Assembly (NCBI GenBank): GCA_051647685.1 | Contig: JBOFEG010000031.1 | Span: 1 to 19,011 of the forward strand | DNA length: 19,011 nucleotides | Direction: 5' to 3' | Source of the DNA: CALTSX01 sp051647685 | Lineage (GTDB): Bacteria; Chlamydiota; Chlamydiia; Chlamydiales; CALTSX01 | Shown here: positions 8,801 through 15,277 of the stretch, in pieces | Layout: the number at the start of each line of letters is the position of its first letter | How positions within the stretch are numbered: position 1 is the first letter of the stretch | Made by a program: the position numbers and the translations under genes | The notes under the pieces: model-generated | Database searches by the model: none | What the model saw: only the letters and a program-made list of their open reading frames with translations | What the model was told of the DNA's origin: nothing

Positions 8801-10386
8801 TTAATAGATTCTTCTGATTCTTCTGATCGCACCTTTTGAATAAGGTGATCTATTCCTTTTGCAAATATGTAGAATGAATTGTTTTTAAGATATGAGCTAC
8901 TGTGTTTTTCAAAAAGAGATTCTTTGGATAGAACAGATGTATAAATTAATAGCCCGAGTCTATTTTCTGCAGTAGATAAAGATGAATATGTTTCTAAATC
9001 CCATATTGGAAATACACTGGAATGTAACTTGGGATGCTTTGGCTTCCAATATTCTTCAATAATATTTTTTGTAAGATTTGTATAACTTTTTGCAGTTTCT
9101 CGAATATTAAATGTAATAATACTTCTGCTATTAGTTAATTTATTTAAATTTATATGAAATTTATTTTCGTTCGAACTGATATTTTCATTTGTTTCCATCG
9201 CAATGCGGGCAATTTCATCATAAATTAATTGATGAAGATGTTCTTTTCGAGATAGGTTATTCTCCATATTGTATAGAGTTTCAATATCTGGATATAACGT
9301 AATATGAATGGATTCATTTTCCCAATCCATAGATAAAGAAGAGATAAGGGGGTGGTAAGGCTCAAGATTAATCTGAGAGAGGGTATCTTTTGTGGCACTG
9401 TGTAGTGGGTTCAACAACTGTTTTATTTGAGAATTAGTTATTCTAGGTAAGTCTACAAATAGAGTGGACTCATATTTTTTCAATATTGAAATGGCAGATT
9501 GAATAGATGTAATCTTTCTCTCAATAAGCAATAAAATATCTTTATTTTTAGCAGTGTCAATTTTTTGTGTAAGAGATTTTTCTATATCTATTTTTTTTAG
9601 TTTATATTGATCTTGGAGTGTATGCAAAGCTTGAAACAACGTTTCTGTCATGGAGGACTTACTAACAGATTCTTGTTCCAGGAGATGCATTAAGCACCGG
9701 GTAAGGATTTTAGGGTGCTCTCCAAAAATTTTTTCCAATCGAATAACTTGATGAATCAGAGAAAAAATAGTTTCTTCTTGAAATTGGTCTTTTTTTAAGG
9801 AAATCAATATGTTTTCTGTAGAAATATTGTTTTGACAAATAGATCGGACTAGAGTGGACATACGATTGGATATTAAGTCGATATAAGCACTACTCGGTTG
9901 AGTCCCATTAAATTTTTCGCAAAAAGAAAAGAAACGAGAAAGATTAGTATTTTGAAAATGAAGGGGTATTATTCTTTGAATTAGGACAGATGTCTCGCCT
10001 TCATTGTAGTCAGGTGCTACCGGGAATAACTTGGCTGGGCTGAAAGGTATTAATGTGCCAGCTTTAGGCAGGTTTGCAAAAAATTTTTTTGCTTCAATTG
10101 CTTTAGCAAAAGATACACGAATCCATTGAGGCTGTTCTTCCTGGATTTGAACACTAATGGGAGATACCTGTAGCAATCCACAAAAATTTTTTATCCACTG
10201 TACAGAATCATTTTCTAAAGCATTTACCCGATTTGAAATAGTTGAACAGATTTTTTCAGCTTGTTTTGCGTCAATAGGTTTTTGTAATGGATTACTGTAG
10301 AAGAAAACTGTAGGAAGAATGTTATAACAAGTCAGTACAATAACAGTAAAAATTAGGATTTTTTGCCAACGAGATTGTTGTTCCAT
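5854..10386 (-). CDS. secDF: Fused protein-export membrane protein SecD-SecF with large insert
   Basis: SecDF assists SecYEG late in export, using the proton gradient to pull substrates across the inner membrane. SecD and SecF are fused in one chain of 1510 residues; Chlamydia also has a fused SecDF (about 1400 by memory). A first membrane helix lies at about residues 10-31. The conserved SecD head starts only at LRWGLDLSGG (667-673), where in E. coli it follows the first helix closely. About 600 residues of unassigned extracytoplasmic sequence are therefore inserted. SecD membrane helices begin near 1000, with the proton-path motif GMAVDANVLVFER (Asp1068). SecF begins near 1180, with GMDFTGG at 1206-1212 and GYSLNDTIIIFDRIRE (Asp1404). 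All key acidic residues are kept. The ATG at 10386 has only a weak AAGG upstream but a good candidate promoter. The gene is divergent from uppS. Confidence 0.95.
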   Translation of the reverse strand: MEQQSRWQKILIFTVIVLTCYNILPTVFFYSNPLQKPIDAKQAEKICSTISNRVNALENDSVQWIKNFCGLLQVSPISVQIQEEQPQWIRVSFAKAIEAKKFFANLPKAGTLIPFSPAKLFPVAPDYNEGETSVLIQRIIPLHFQNTNLSRFFSFCEKFNGTQPSSAYIDLISNRMSTLVRSICQNNISTENILISLKKDQFQEETIFSLIHQVIRLEKIFGEHPKILTRCLMHLLEQESVSKSSMTETLFQALHTLQDQYKLKKIDIEKSLTQKIDTAKNKDILLLIERKITSIQSAISILKKYESTLFVDLPRITNSQIKQLLNPLHSATKDTLSQINLEPYHPLISSLSMDWENESIHITLYPDIETLYNMENNLSRKEHLHQLIYDEIARIAMETNENISSNENKFHINLNKLTNSRSIITFNIRETAKSYTNLTKNIIEEYWKPKHPKLHSSVFPIWDLETYSSLSTAENRLGLLIYTSVLSKESLFEKHSSSYLKNNSFYIFAKGIDHLIQKVRSEESEESINLLFNDLKNLQKLLSHHGYRSSSVPSGLQYMGLIFEKENYYNPLLVATREDFYAVGNNEYAILECTDLQQRLLKQNQIETEMHENLLRMQDEYNISTVLPTQSKKYNVPKPIKNTLINNFILSWKKYFRGDERKILRWGLDLSGGKTVQIALRDINGQTVTNPSDIEQSIHELYTRVNKLGMSDITIRQEGALITLDFPSAQGVSASNLIQASTMRFHVVNEKFSTHNPDLAIYVENFLQEIWNEALITGKKDPVSLNKIAYRHLYGIEGASFSNPLSEAAKVLYENGLRIADSSQLSSSFYNDKLCSIASFRADSSSEWQQNGHPLLIVFKNYSLEGKNIKNVVTSYDPTKGYFLSFEVKDIQKNGLENPIHPRKHLNIWTNAFAQDKILGTEFEKYSGGRGWRMAVLFNDQIINAPNLESTLSDRISITGNFSQREIHKLESDLKAGSLSFIPQILSEKNISPELGLKERNQGLFAAALALILVMGVMIIYYRFAGFVASIAVVFNLLIMWAILQNLQATLTLSSIAGIILTVGMAVDANVLVFERVKEEFSISKRLIPALQAGYSKAYSAIVDSNLTTIIAAVILLQFDSGPIKGFAITLIIGIVSSMFTALFMTKYFFCMWVQNRKNIALKMSNWIPKTTIPFLKFAKRCAFGSFIILTVGIVSFMLNGHGIFGMDFTGGFACTIELQAETSNGYRHAAENAFIKAGLPIQSIQVRELTPQNHLRIFFAKSLENHTIFSNLPKSDKKTITYPYESNPKLDWIVKTLESSGLHILPKSKQILDTTWVNVTGQMSSAMKNHALIGLSLALFCIMLYISIRFEWIYAIAATCGLAYDLIFTLSTISILHLLHVPLQIDLHTIAALMTIIGYSLNDTIIIFDRIREDMKNRGRLSFKEIITGALNSTLSRTLMTSITTLIVLLALVIFGGTTIFSFAFVMTIGVIIGTFSSLFIAVPCLASLHAYTSQNTLFASGKQQIEKH

Positions 10387-10410
10387 GTAATTTAAGCCTT
10401 GTATTTTCTT

Positions 10411-10439
10411 TTTATAAATAAGAAATACTACTACTGCAA
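10411..10439 (-). promoter_or_regulatory. Candidate promoter for secDF
   Basis: On the minus strand TTGCAG (10434-10439), a 17-base spacer and TATAAA (10411-10416), with 24 bases from the -10 to the start codon. The rest of the 163-base gap must hold the uppS promoter. A TATATT at 10493-10498 is the only -10-like box there that I noticed, and it lacks a good -35. Confidence 0.45.
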
Positions 10440-10549
10440 AAAGATTCTGTCTAGTTTAAGATTTCGAAGGTGTTTTTTTCTTTTAATTAGTGTATATTGC
10501 ACAATAAATATGAGGGTAAGTTCTACGCTATAAGTGTGGATCAGGTGTA

Positions 10550-11287
10550 ATGAAGATAGATTTTGAAGATCAATTAAAGGTTATCGATAGGAATTATATT
10601 CCCCAACATATTGGTATAATTATGGATGGGAATCGTAGGTGGGCTACTCGACGGAAGATATCTCATAGAGAGGGGCATATTCAAGGGGTCAGGGTAGCCA
10701 TTTCAATGATCAAAGCGGTTAAAGACCTGGGAATTAATACCCTAACATTATTTGTATTTTCTACAGAAAACTGGCAAAGACCTATACACGAAATTAAATC
10801 GTTAATGAGTCTATTCCGTCTCTATATTTGGCGGATGAGAAAAGAATTAAATGATGAAAAAATTAGATTGCATACAATTGGAGATTTGTCAGCTTTTCCA
10901 GTCTCTCTACAAAAAATTATTATCAACACAAAAAATGTAACAGAAAACAATAGAGATTTTAATCTTATACTTGCCATTAATTATGGCGGGAGGGATGAAA
11001 TTCGTCGTGCTGTTATCCAGTTAATAAAAAATCATCAAAAAAATCCAATAGATTTAGAACAATTTACAGAAGAATATTTCGCTACTTATTTAGATACAGC
11101 AAATTGGAAGGATCCCGATTTGCTTATTCGTACAAGTGGTGAAAAAAGAATTAGTAATTTTTTACTGTGGCAAATTTCCTATACGGAGTTATATATTTCT
11201 GATACATTATGGCCTGATTTTACAAAAAAAGATTTAATAGAAGCGATTTTAGAGTACCAGCAACGCATTCGCCGCTTAGGAGGTTAA
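10550..11287 (+). CDS. uppS: Undecaprenyl diphosphate synthase (cis-prenyltransferase)
   Basis: It condenses farnesyl diphosphate with isopentenyl diphosphate to give the C55 lipid carrier for peptidoglycan and other envelope glycans, at the inner face of the membrane. At 245 residues it is near the family norm (E. coli 253). The catalytic Asp26 lies in IIMDGNRRWA (residues 23-32). Also seen are LFVFSTENWQRP, LNLA-like NLILAINYGGRDE, DLLIRTSGEKRISNFLLWQ and the ELYISDTLWPDF end region that binds Mg and isopentenyl diphosphate. The ATG has AGG 4 bases upstream. It is the first gene of a tight plus-strand operon: its stop codon (11285-11287) lies inside the stretch between the cdsA ribosome site and the cdsA start. 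uppS followed by cdsA is a very common bacterial pair. Confidence 0.95.
   Translation: MKIDFEDQLKVIDRNYIPQHIGIIMDGNRRWATRRKISHREGHIQGVRVAISMIKAVKDLGINTLTLFVFSTENWQRPIHEIKSLMSLFRLYIWRMRKELNDEKIRLHTIGDLSAFPVSLQKIIINTKNVTENNRDFNLILAINYGGRDEIRRAVIQLIKNHQKNPIDLEQFTEEYFATYLDTANWKDPDLLIRTSGEKRISNFLLWQISYTELYISDTLWPDFTKKDLIEAILEYQQRIRRLGG
11278..11284 (+). promoter_or_regulatory. Perfect Shine-Dalgarno sequence pointing to a CTG start for cdsA
   Basis: AGGAGGT lies at the very end of uppS, 4 bases before CTG at 11289-11291. It is too far (about 73 bases) to serve the ATG at 11358. It is the main reason for choosing the CTG. Confidence 0.7.
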
Positions 11288-11288
11288 C

Positions 11289-12128
11289 CTGAAAAAAGAT
11301 AACGAGCTTATTAAACGTATAGGTATTTCCTGTATAATAATATTACTATTAGATCTCATGTTATATTATTCTCATACAATATTTATGAAAGTATGTATTA
11401 TTGCTCTTGTCATAGCTATTGGTATAACTGCCGTATTTGAAATCAAAACTCTTATACAAAAGTGTCACGGGGTAGTATCTCCTCATTTATTATACATATT
11501 TACGTCTCTATTGATCTATGCTGTGTATGCTAATGGAGTACATATACTTTCATTTTCATTTGTTTTGTTTACTTTATTTGCAGCGGTATTATGCATTAGT
11601 ACATTTTATTTTTCTCACGTAAAGAGCGCCTTTTATGGTATTGGCATTTCCTTTTTTTCTATTTGTTATATTGGTATACCGCTAGGTTTATTATTATCAG
11701 TTTTATATTCACCTTTATATGATGGGAAAATTTTTTTGTTATATCTAATTGTTGTCACAAAAGTAACGGATATTGCTGCCTATTTTGTAGGGAAATTTTT
11801 TGGCAAAAACAAATTAGCCCCATCTATTAGTCCAAATAAAACTTATGAAGGGTTAATAGGGGGGATGGTTGTGGCTGCCATTGTTAGTTTATGTTTTGTG
11901 AAAACAGTAATATTCTCAGTTCCCTATCCCATAATAACTTCTATAATGCTTGGGATATTGATTGCTTGTATAGGACAAATTGGAGATTTAACTGAATCTC
12001 TTATGAAGAGAAATGCAAATAGCAAAGACAGTAGTCGTATTCCGGGCCTTGGTGGAGTATTAGATATTTTAGATTCATTATTGTTTACCACGCCTTTATT
12101 TATAGTATATCTGTACTGGATGATGTAG
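11289..12128 (+). CDS. cdsA: Phosphatidate cytidylyltransferase (CDP-diacylglycerol synthase), probable CTG start
   Basis: An integral inner-membrane enzyme that makes CDP-diacylglycerol from phosphatidic acid and CTP, the precursor of all phospholipids. The first ATG in frame (11358) would give only 256 residues and cut off the first membrane helix. The frame stays open back to a TAG at 11277. CTG at 11289 follows a perfect Shine-Dalgarno sequence and gives 279 residues (E. coli 285) beginning (L/M)KKDNELIKRIGISCIIILLL, a typical basic-then-hydrophobic CdsA start. The C-terminal family signature is present as SLMKRNANSKDSSRIPGLGGVLDILDS. The usual PGHGG..DRLD is PGLGG..DILD, a variant I believe is common in the PVC group. 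There are several hydrophobic helices. The gene starts one base after the uppS stop and ends 3 bases before cmk-plsC. Confidence 0.93.
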   Translation: MKKDNELIKRIGISCIIILLLDLMLYYSHTIFMKVCIIALVIAIGITAVFEIKTLIQKCHGVVSPHLLYIFTSLLIYAVYANGVHILSFSFVLFTLFAAVLCISTFYFSHVKSAFYGIGISFFSICYIGIPLGLLLSVLYSPLYDGKIFLLYLIVVTKVTDIAAYFVGKFFGKNKLAPSISPNKTYEGLIGGMVVAAIVSLCFVKTVIFSVPYPIITSIMLGILIACIGQIGDLTESLMKRNANSKDSSRIPGLGGVLDILDSLLFTTPLFIVYLYWMM

Positions 12129-12131
12129 AAA

Positions 12132-13481
12132 ATGATTATTGCAATTGACGGTCCTTCTGGAACTGGTAAATCCACTGTAGCTAAACAACTCGCAACTAAA
12201 CTTGGGTTTATTCATTTAAATACAGGTGCCATCTATCGATCATTTGCCTGGTATATACTACAAAATAATATAGATTATAAACAGAATCGCTATCTGCAAA
12301 GTGCGTTAAATACATTTAACTTTATTGTAAAAAGACAACAAGGACAGGATCGTTATTTTGTAAATCAAATAGAAGTAACATATGACATTTATTCAAGTGA
12401 TATAACGGAACTATCATCTCATATATCCGTTTTTCCTTGTGTTCGAAAAAAGCTTGTGAGTATTCAACGTCGGTTAGCTAAGTCTTTTGATGTAGTTTGT
12501 GAAGGCAGAGATATTGGAAGTGTTGTTTTCCCAAAAGCAGAAATTAAATTTTATTTGACTGCAGATCCAAAAATTCGAGCTATGCGTCGGTGGCATGAGC
12601 TAAAAATAAAGTATCCAGCTGAGGCTGAAAAAACTACAATTGAAGAAATTTATCAAAACCAAGAAAAAAGAGATACTCAAGATCGGAAACGGCAAACATC
12701 TCCACTTGTATGTACACCAGATGCTATCAGAGTGGATAGCTCTGAGTTAACGATAGCTGAAGTCGTTGGTAAAATGTTAGAAGTATGTCATGAAAGGGAG
12801 CAAATATTCCAAGGTCCGGGTTGGCTTTCGCCAAATAAAATGACTCTCTTATATCGATTAGTTTTAATGGTAAGTTGGATTTTTTTTGTTTTATTTCATC
12901 GATATCGTGTATATGGAAGAGAAAATTTCCACTCTGGTCAAGCACTTGTTGTAGCAAATCATGCTTCTTTTTATGATCCCCCTATTATTGCTCTATCCTC
13001 ACCGGAGGAAATTAGTTTTCTTGCTAGAAAAAGTCTTTTTAATGTTCCCATACTTAGTTGGTTGATTCGAAGATTAAATACCTATCCTGTATCTCAAAAT
13101 ACCTCTAATTTATCTGTATTCAAACATATTTTGCAAATTCTAAAAGAAGGAAAAAAAGTACTGCTTTTTCCTGAGGGAACTCGTTCTCCGACTGAGGAAA
13201 TACAACCAATACGCGATGGAATTGGATTACTTGTGATTAAATCAGAGGCATTTATTCTTCCCACTTATATTTATGGAACATATAACATTTGGAATCGAAA
13301 TCGGCGATTTCCTAAACTTTTTGGCAAAGTCGCTTGTGTATTCGGAAGTCCAATTTATTATCATGAATTTGCGAGTTTAGATAAAAAATCGATACCAGAT
13401 GCTGTACGAGAACGAGTAGAGAAGTCATTAAAAAATTTACAAGACTGGTATAAGAATGGAGCTATAGGAATTCCTCCTTAA
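12132..13481 (+). CDS. cmk-plsC: Fusion of cytidylate kinase and 1-acylglycerol-3-phosphate acyltransferase
   Basis: One uninterrupted frame of 449 residues encodes two enzymes. Residues 1 to about 225 are CMP kinase (CMP to CDP): Walker A GPSGTGKS at 7-14, LNTGAIYRS, CEGRDIGSVVFP, the RRWHEL arginine segment and DTQDRKRQTSPL near the C-terminal end. Residues from about 237 to 449 are PlsC, which acylates lysophosphatidic acid to phosphatidic acid at the membrane: a hydrophobic helix (LLYRLVLMVSWIFFVLF), the NHxxxxD catalytic motif (His277, Asp282) and FPEGTRS at 346-352. The linker is only about 10 residues. In C. trachomatis these are the separate neighbours CT452 and CT453. An internal ATG at 12840 (Met237) could start a separate PlsC, but it has no Shine-Dalgarno sequence. 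The gene begins 3 bases after cdsA, whose two substrates these activities supply. Confidence 0.93.
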   Translation: MIIAIDGPSGTGKSTVAKQLATKLGFIHLNTGAIYRSFAWYILQNNIDYKQNRYLQSALNTFNFIVKRQQGQDRYFVNQIEVTYDIYSSDITELSSHISVFPCVRKKLVSIQRRLAKSFDVVCEGRDIGSVVFPKAEIKFYLTADPKIRAMRRWHELKIKYPAEAEKTTIEEIYQNQEKRDTQDRKRQTSPLVCTPDAIRVDSSELTIAEVVGKMLEVCHEREQIFQGPGWLSPNKMTLLYRLVLMVSWIFFVLFHRYRVYGRENFHSGQALVVANHASFYDPPIIALSSPEEISFLARKSLFNVPILSWLIRRLNTYPVSQNTSNLSVFKHILQILKEGKKVLLFPEGTRSPTEEIQPIRDGIGLLVIKSEAFILPTYIYGTYNIWNRNRRFPKLFGKVACVFGSPIYYHEFASLDKKSIPDAVRERVEKSLKNLQDWYKNGAIGIPP

Positions 13482-13494
13482 GATTATCTTTTCA

Positions 13495-13524
13495 TTGCTT
13501 TCCGATTAACCTATCAGTTATGAT
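13495..13524 (+). promoter_or_regulatory. Candidate promoter for trxA
   Basis: TTGCTT (13495-13500), an 18-base spacer and TATGAT (13519-13524), placed in the 69-base gap after cmk-plsC. Transcription would start about 20 bases before the trxA start codon. No terminator is visible after cmk-plsC, so read-through is also possible. Confidence 0.35.
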
Positions 13525-13541
13525 TATTATTTAAAACTTTT

Positions 13542-13546
13542 GGAGG
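13542..13546 (+). promoter_or_regulatory. Ribosome binding site fixing the TTG start of trxA
   Basis: GGAGG lies 4 bases before TTG at 13551. The next in-frame ATG codes for the Met of CRML, after the active site, so the TTG must be the start. Confidence 0.78.
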
Positions 13547-13550
13547 AATT

Positions 13551-13877
13551 TTGATATCACAATCTCTTAAGTCTGTTAACGATGATAATTTTATAGCTTC
13601 AATCATAACTGGATATAGTCTAGTTGATTTTTATGCAGATTGGTGCGGGCCTTGTCGAATGCTTACTCCAATACTTGAATCTCTCGCTAAGGAAATGGGA
13701 AATCAACTTGCCTTCTTACAGCTTGATGTAGGTGTTAATGAAAAAACTGCAGGCGCCTATCAGGTCACAATGGTTCCAACGCTCATTCTATTTAAAGCTG
13801 GAAAAGAAGTAGATCGACTAACTGGATTGCATAATGAAAAAGCTCTTAAGAAGTTTCTTACTTCTGGGATGAATTAG
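13551..13877 (+). CDS. trxA: Thioredoxin
   Basis: A small cytoplasmic dithiol-disulfide oxidoreductase that reduces protein disulfides and serves ribonucleotide reductase. The 108 residues equal the usual length. The active site WCGPC is at residues 31-35, preceded by LVDFYAD. The cis-proline loop reads TMVPTLILFKAGKE, and the last helix ends KALKKFLTSGMN. The start is TTG with a strong GGAGG site. The last 20 bases overlap the end of the convergent trmL gene. The group trxA-spoU-mip-aspS-hisS is, by memory, the same as CT539-CT543 of C. trachomatis, with the same relative strands. Confidence 0.95.
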   Translation: MISQSLKSVNDDNFIASIITGYSLVDFYADWCGPCRMLTPILESLAKEMGNQLAFLQLDVGVNEKTAGAYQVTMVPTLILFKAGKEVDRLTGLHNEKALKKFLTSGMN

Positions 13878-14349
13878 AGCAATCAATTGTTTGGCTTCTT
13901 GATGTATTAAAGCCAAGTTGCCTCCATGCTTCATATAAGATAATTGCAACACTATTTGAAAGGTTTAAGCAACGATTTGTATCTAGCATAGGAATAGTAT
14001 AAAAATGATCTGGCCATTCCCTTTTTAAATAGGCAGGTAATCCACTTGTTTCTGAACCAAATATTAAAGTATCTTCAAATTGATAATCTATTTCTGAATA
14101 GATATATTCTGATTTGCTAGAAAAAAAATAAAAATTACTTTTTAATGATTGTAAGTAAGAAGAAATATTAGTTATATATTTTATATCTACCATATCCCAG
14201 TAATCTAGTCCTGCACGTTGACATTTAGAATGAGAGATATTAAATCCCAAAGGTGGTACTAGAATTAAGTCAGATCCCGTTATTCTACAAGTACGTACAA
14301 TATTACCTGTATTCTGTGGGATCTGAGGATTGTAAAGAATGACCTTCAT
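13858..14349 (-). CDS. trmL: tRNA (cytidine/uridine-2'-O)-methyltransferase TrmL (YibK, SpoU/SPOUT family)
   Basis: TrmL methylates the ribose of the wobble nucleotide 34 in certain leucine tRNAs, using S-adenosylmethionine. At 163 residues it is of the minimal TrmL type (E. coli 157) with no added RNA-binding domain. The three SPOUT motifs are clear: NTGNIVRTC at 13-21, GSETSGLP in the middle, and IPMLDTNRCLNLSNSVAIILYE, which forms the knotted cofactor pocket. The ATG is at 14349. No Shine-Dalgarno sequence or clear promoter is seen in the 59 bases behind mip. The final residues after RQLGF form a loose Ser/Asn-rich tail that exists only in the 20-base overlap with trxA and just before it. 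Chlamydial annotations often call this gene spoU. Confidence 0.93.
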   Translation of the reverse strand: MKVILYNPQIPQNTGNIVRTCRITGSDLILVPPLGFNISHSKCQRAGLDYWDMVDIKYITNISSYLQSLKSNFYFFSSKSEYIYSEIDYQFEDTLIFGSETSGLPAYLKREWPDHFYTIPMLDTNRCLNLSNSVAIILYEAWRQLGFNTSRSQTIDCSNSSQK

Positions 14350-14408
14350 AGAATCGAGTGAGCGAAAGAAGATGATCCTAATAAAAGCGCTTATTTCTAA
14401 GGCTCTTA

Positions 14409-15218
14409 CTACCGAATAACTGCATTTTCTTCCATATTATCTGCTGCAAGCTCTGTAGTTTTGTTTGAATCAATTCTTTCACCGCTACTGCCTGTCTCTT
14501 GTGTTGGTGCTGTAGTATTTGCCTTAATTAATTCTACTTGAAAAGTGAGTAATGAATTTGGAGGAATATAACCAGTAGTTCCGTAAGCAAGATCAGGGTG
14601 GATATATAGTGTGCGCAATTCTCCTTCCTTCATTCCTAAAATACCTTTGGAAAGTCCAGGTATTGTTTCATCTAAAGAGATGACTTGGTCTTCTTGAGAT
14701 GATCCGAGTATTTTTCCATCTAAAAACTTACCAGTATATCGAATAGTGGGAGAAAAATGTTCTTCAATAATAGCTCCCGTTCCTTCTTTTTCGATTTTAA
14801 ATTGTAATTTTCCGTTTTCTAATTCTCGTATTCCTTCTTTAGTTTTATTACTACTTAAGAAGTCTTCAGCGATTTTTAAATTGGATTCCGCTTTTTTTGC
14901 TAAGATATTTTCTTGAATTTTTGCTATAATTTGAGTGCATTCGCTTTCACTCATTGGGGGTTCTTTTCCCGCAAAAGAATCTTTTAATCCTTCAATCAAA
15001 TGATCAATGTCTAACTCAACTCCTAACACCTCTAAATTTTTTCCAATAAGATGTCCAAAAGTAGAAGATATTTTTTTAATATCGATGCTTTCCTCTTGTC
15101 CTTGAACGTTTATAAGGGTATTATTAGCTTTTTCATCGGATTTTATATCTTTAAATCCTTGAATAAGGAAGAAACAGCTGACACCTAAAGCAATGCCGAT
15201 TGATACTCTTTTTATCAT
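14409..15218 (-). CDS. mip: Mip-like FKBP-type peptidyl-prolyl cis-trans isomerase
   Basis: Mip proteins are envelope-located FKBP isomerases made of a helical dimerisation segment and a C-terminal FKBP domain. The 269-residue protein has a membrane or signal helix at about residues 5-22. A helical part follows (SSTFGHLIGKNLEVLGVELD, near the CT541 sequence I recall), then an FKBP domain at about 140-236 with RYTGKFLDGK, IPGLSKGILGMKEGE, HPDLAYGTTGYIPPNSLLTFQVELIKA. A charged, disordered tail rich in Thr/Glu/Ser ends the protein. Two things are odd. The active-site Phe-Asp (FDSS in most) is Leu171-Gly172. The N-terminal Cys lies in LGVSCFF, which is not a proper lipobox, although Chlamydia Mip is a lipoprotein. 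Start ATG 15218 has AGGAG 5 bases upstream. aspS ends 59 bases upstream. Confidence 0.92.
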   Translation of the reverse strand: MIKRVSIGIALGVSCFFLIQGFKDIKSDEKANNTLINVQGQEESIDIKKISSTFGHLIGKNLEVLGVELDIDHLIEGLKDSFAGKEPPMSESECTQIIAKIQENILAKKAESNLKIAEDFLSSNKTKEGIRELENGKLQFKIEKEGTGAIIEEHFSPTIRYTGKFLDGKILGSSQEDQVISLDETIPGLSKGILGMKEGELRTLYIHPDLAYGTTGYIPPNSLLTFQVELIKANTTAPTQETGSSGERIDSNKTTELAADNMEENAVIR

Positions 15219-15223
15219 AAATT

Positions 15224-15228
15224 CTCCT
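15224..15228 (-). promoter_or_regulatory. Ribosome binding site of mip
   Basis: On the minus strand AGGAG lies 5 bases before the ATG of mip, which supports that start and independent translation from aspS. Confidence 0.7.
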
Positions 15229-15277
15229 AGTAGAATAGGTTAATTTTAAAGAACCATATCATTTTAAGGCTAGAAAT

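Noticed and set aside
11358..11360. ATG as the start of cdsA
   Set aside because: Would remove the first membrane helix and has no ribosome site; the CTG at 11289 fits better.
13891..13916. Hairpin TTGGCTT / AAGCCAA just after the trxA stop
   Set aside because: Seven good pairs but a 12-base loop and no T-run on the plus strand; it lies within the trmL coding sequence. Not called as a terminator.
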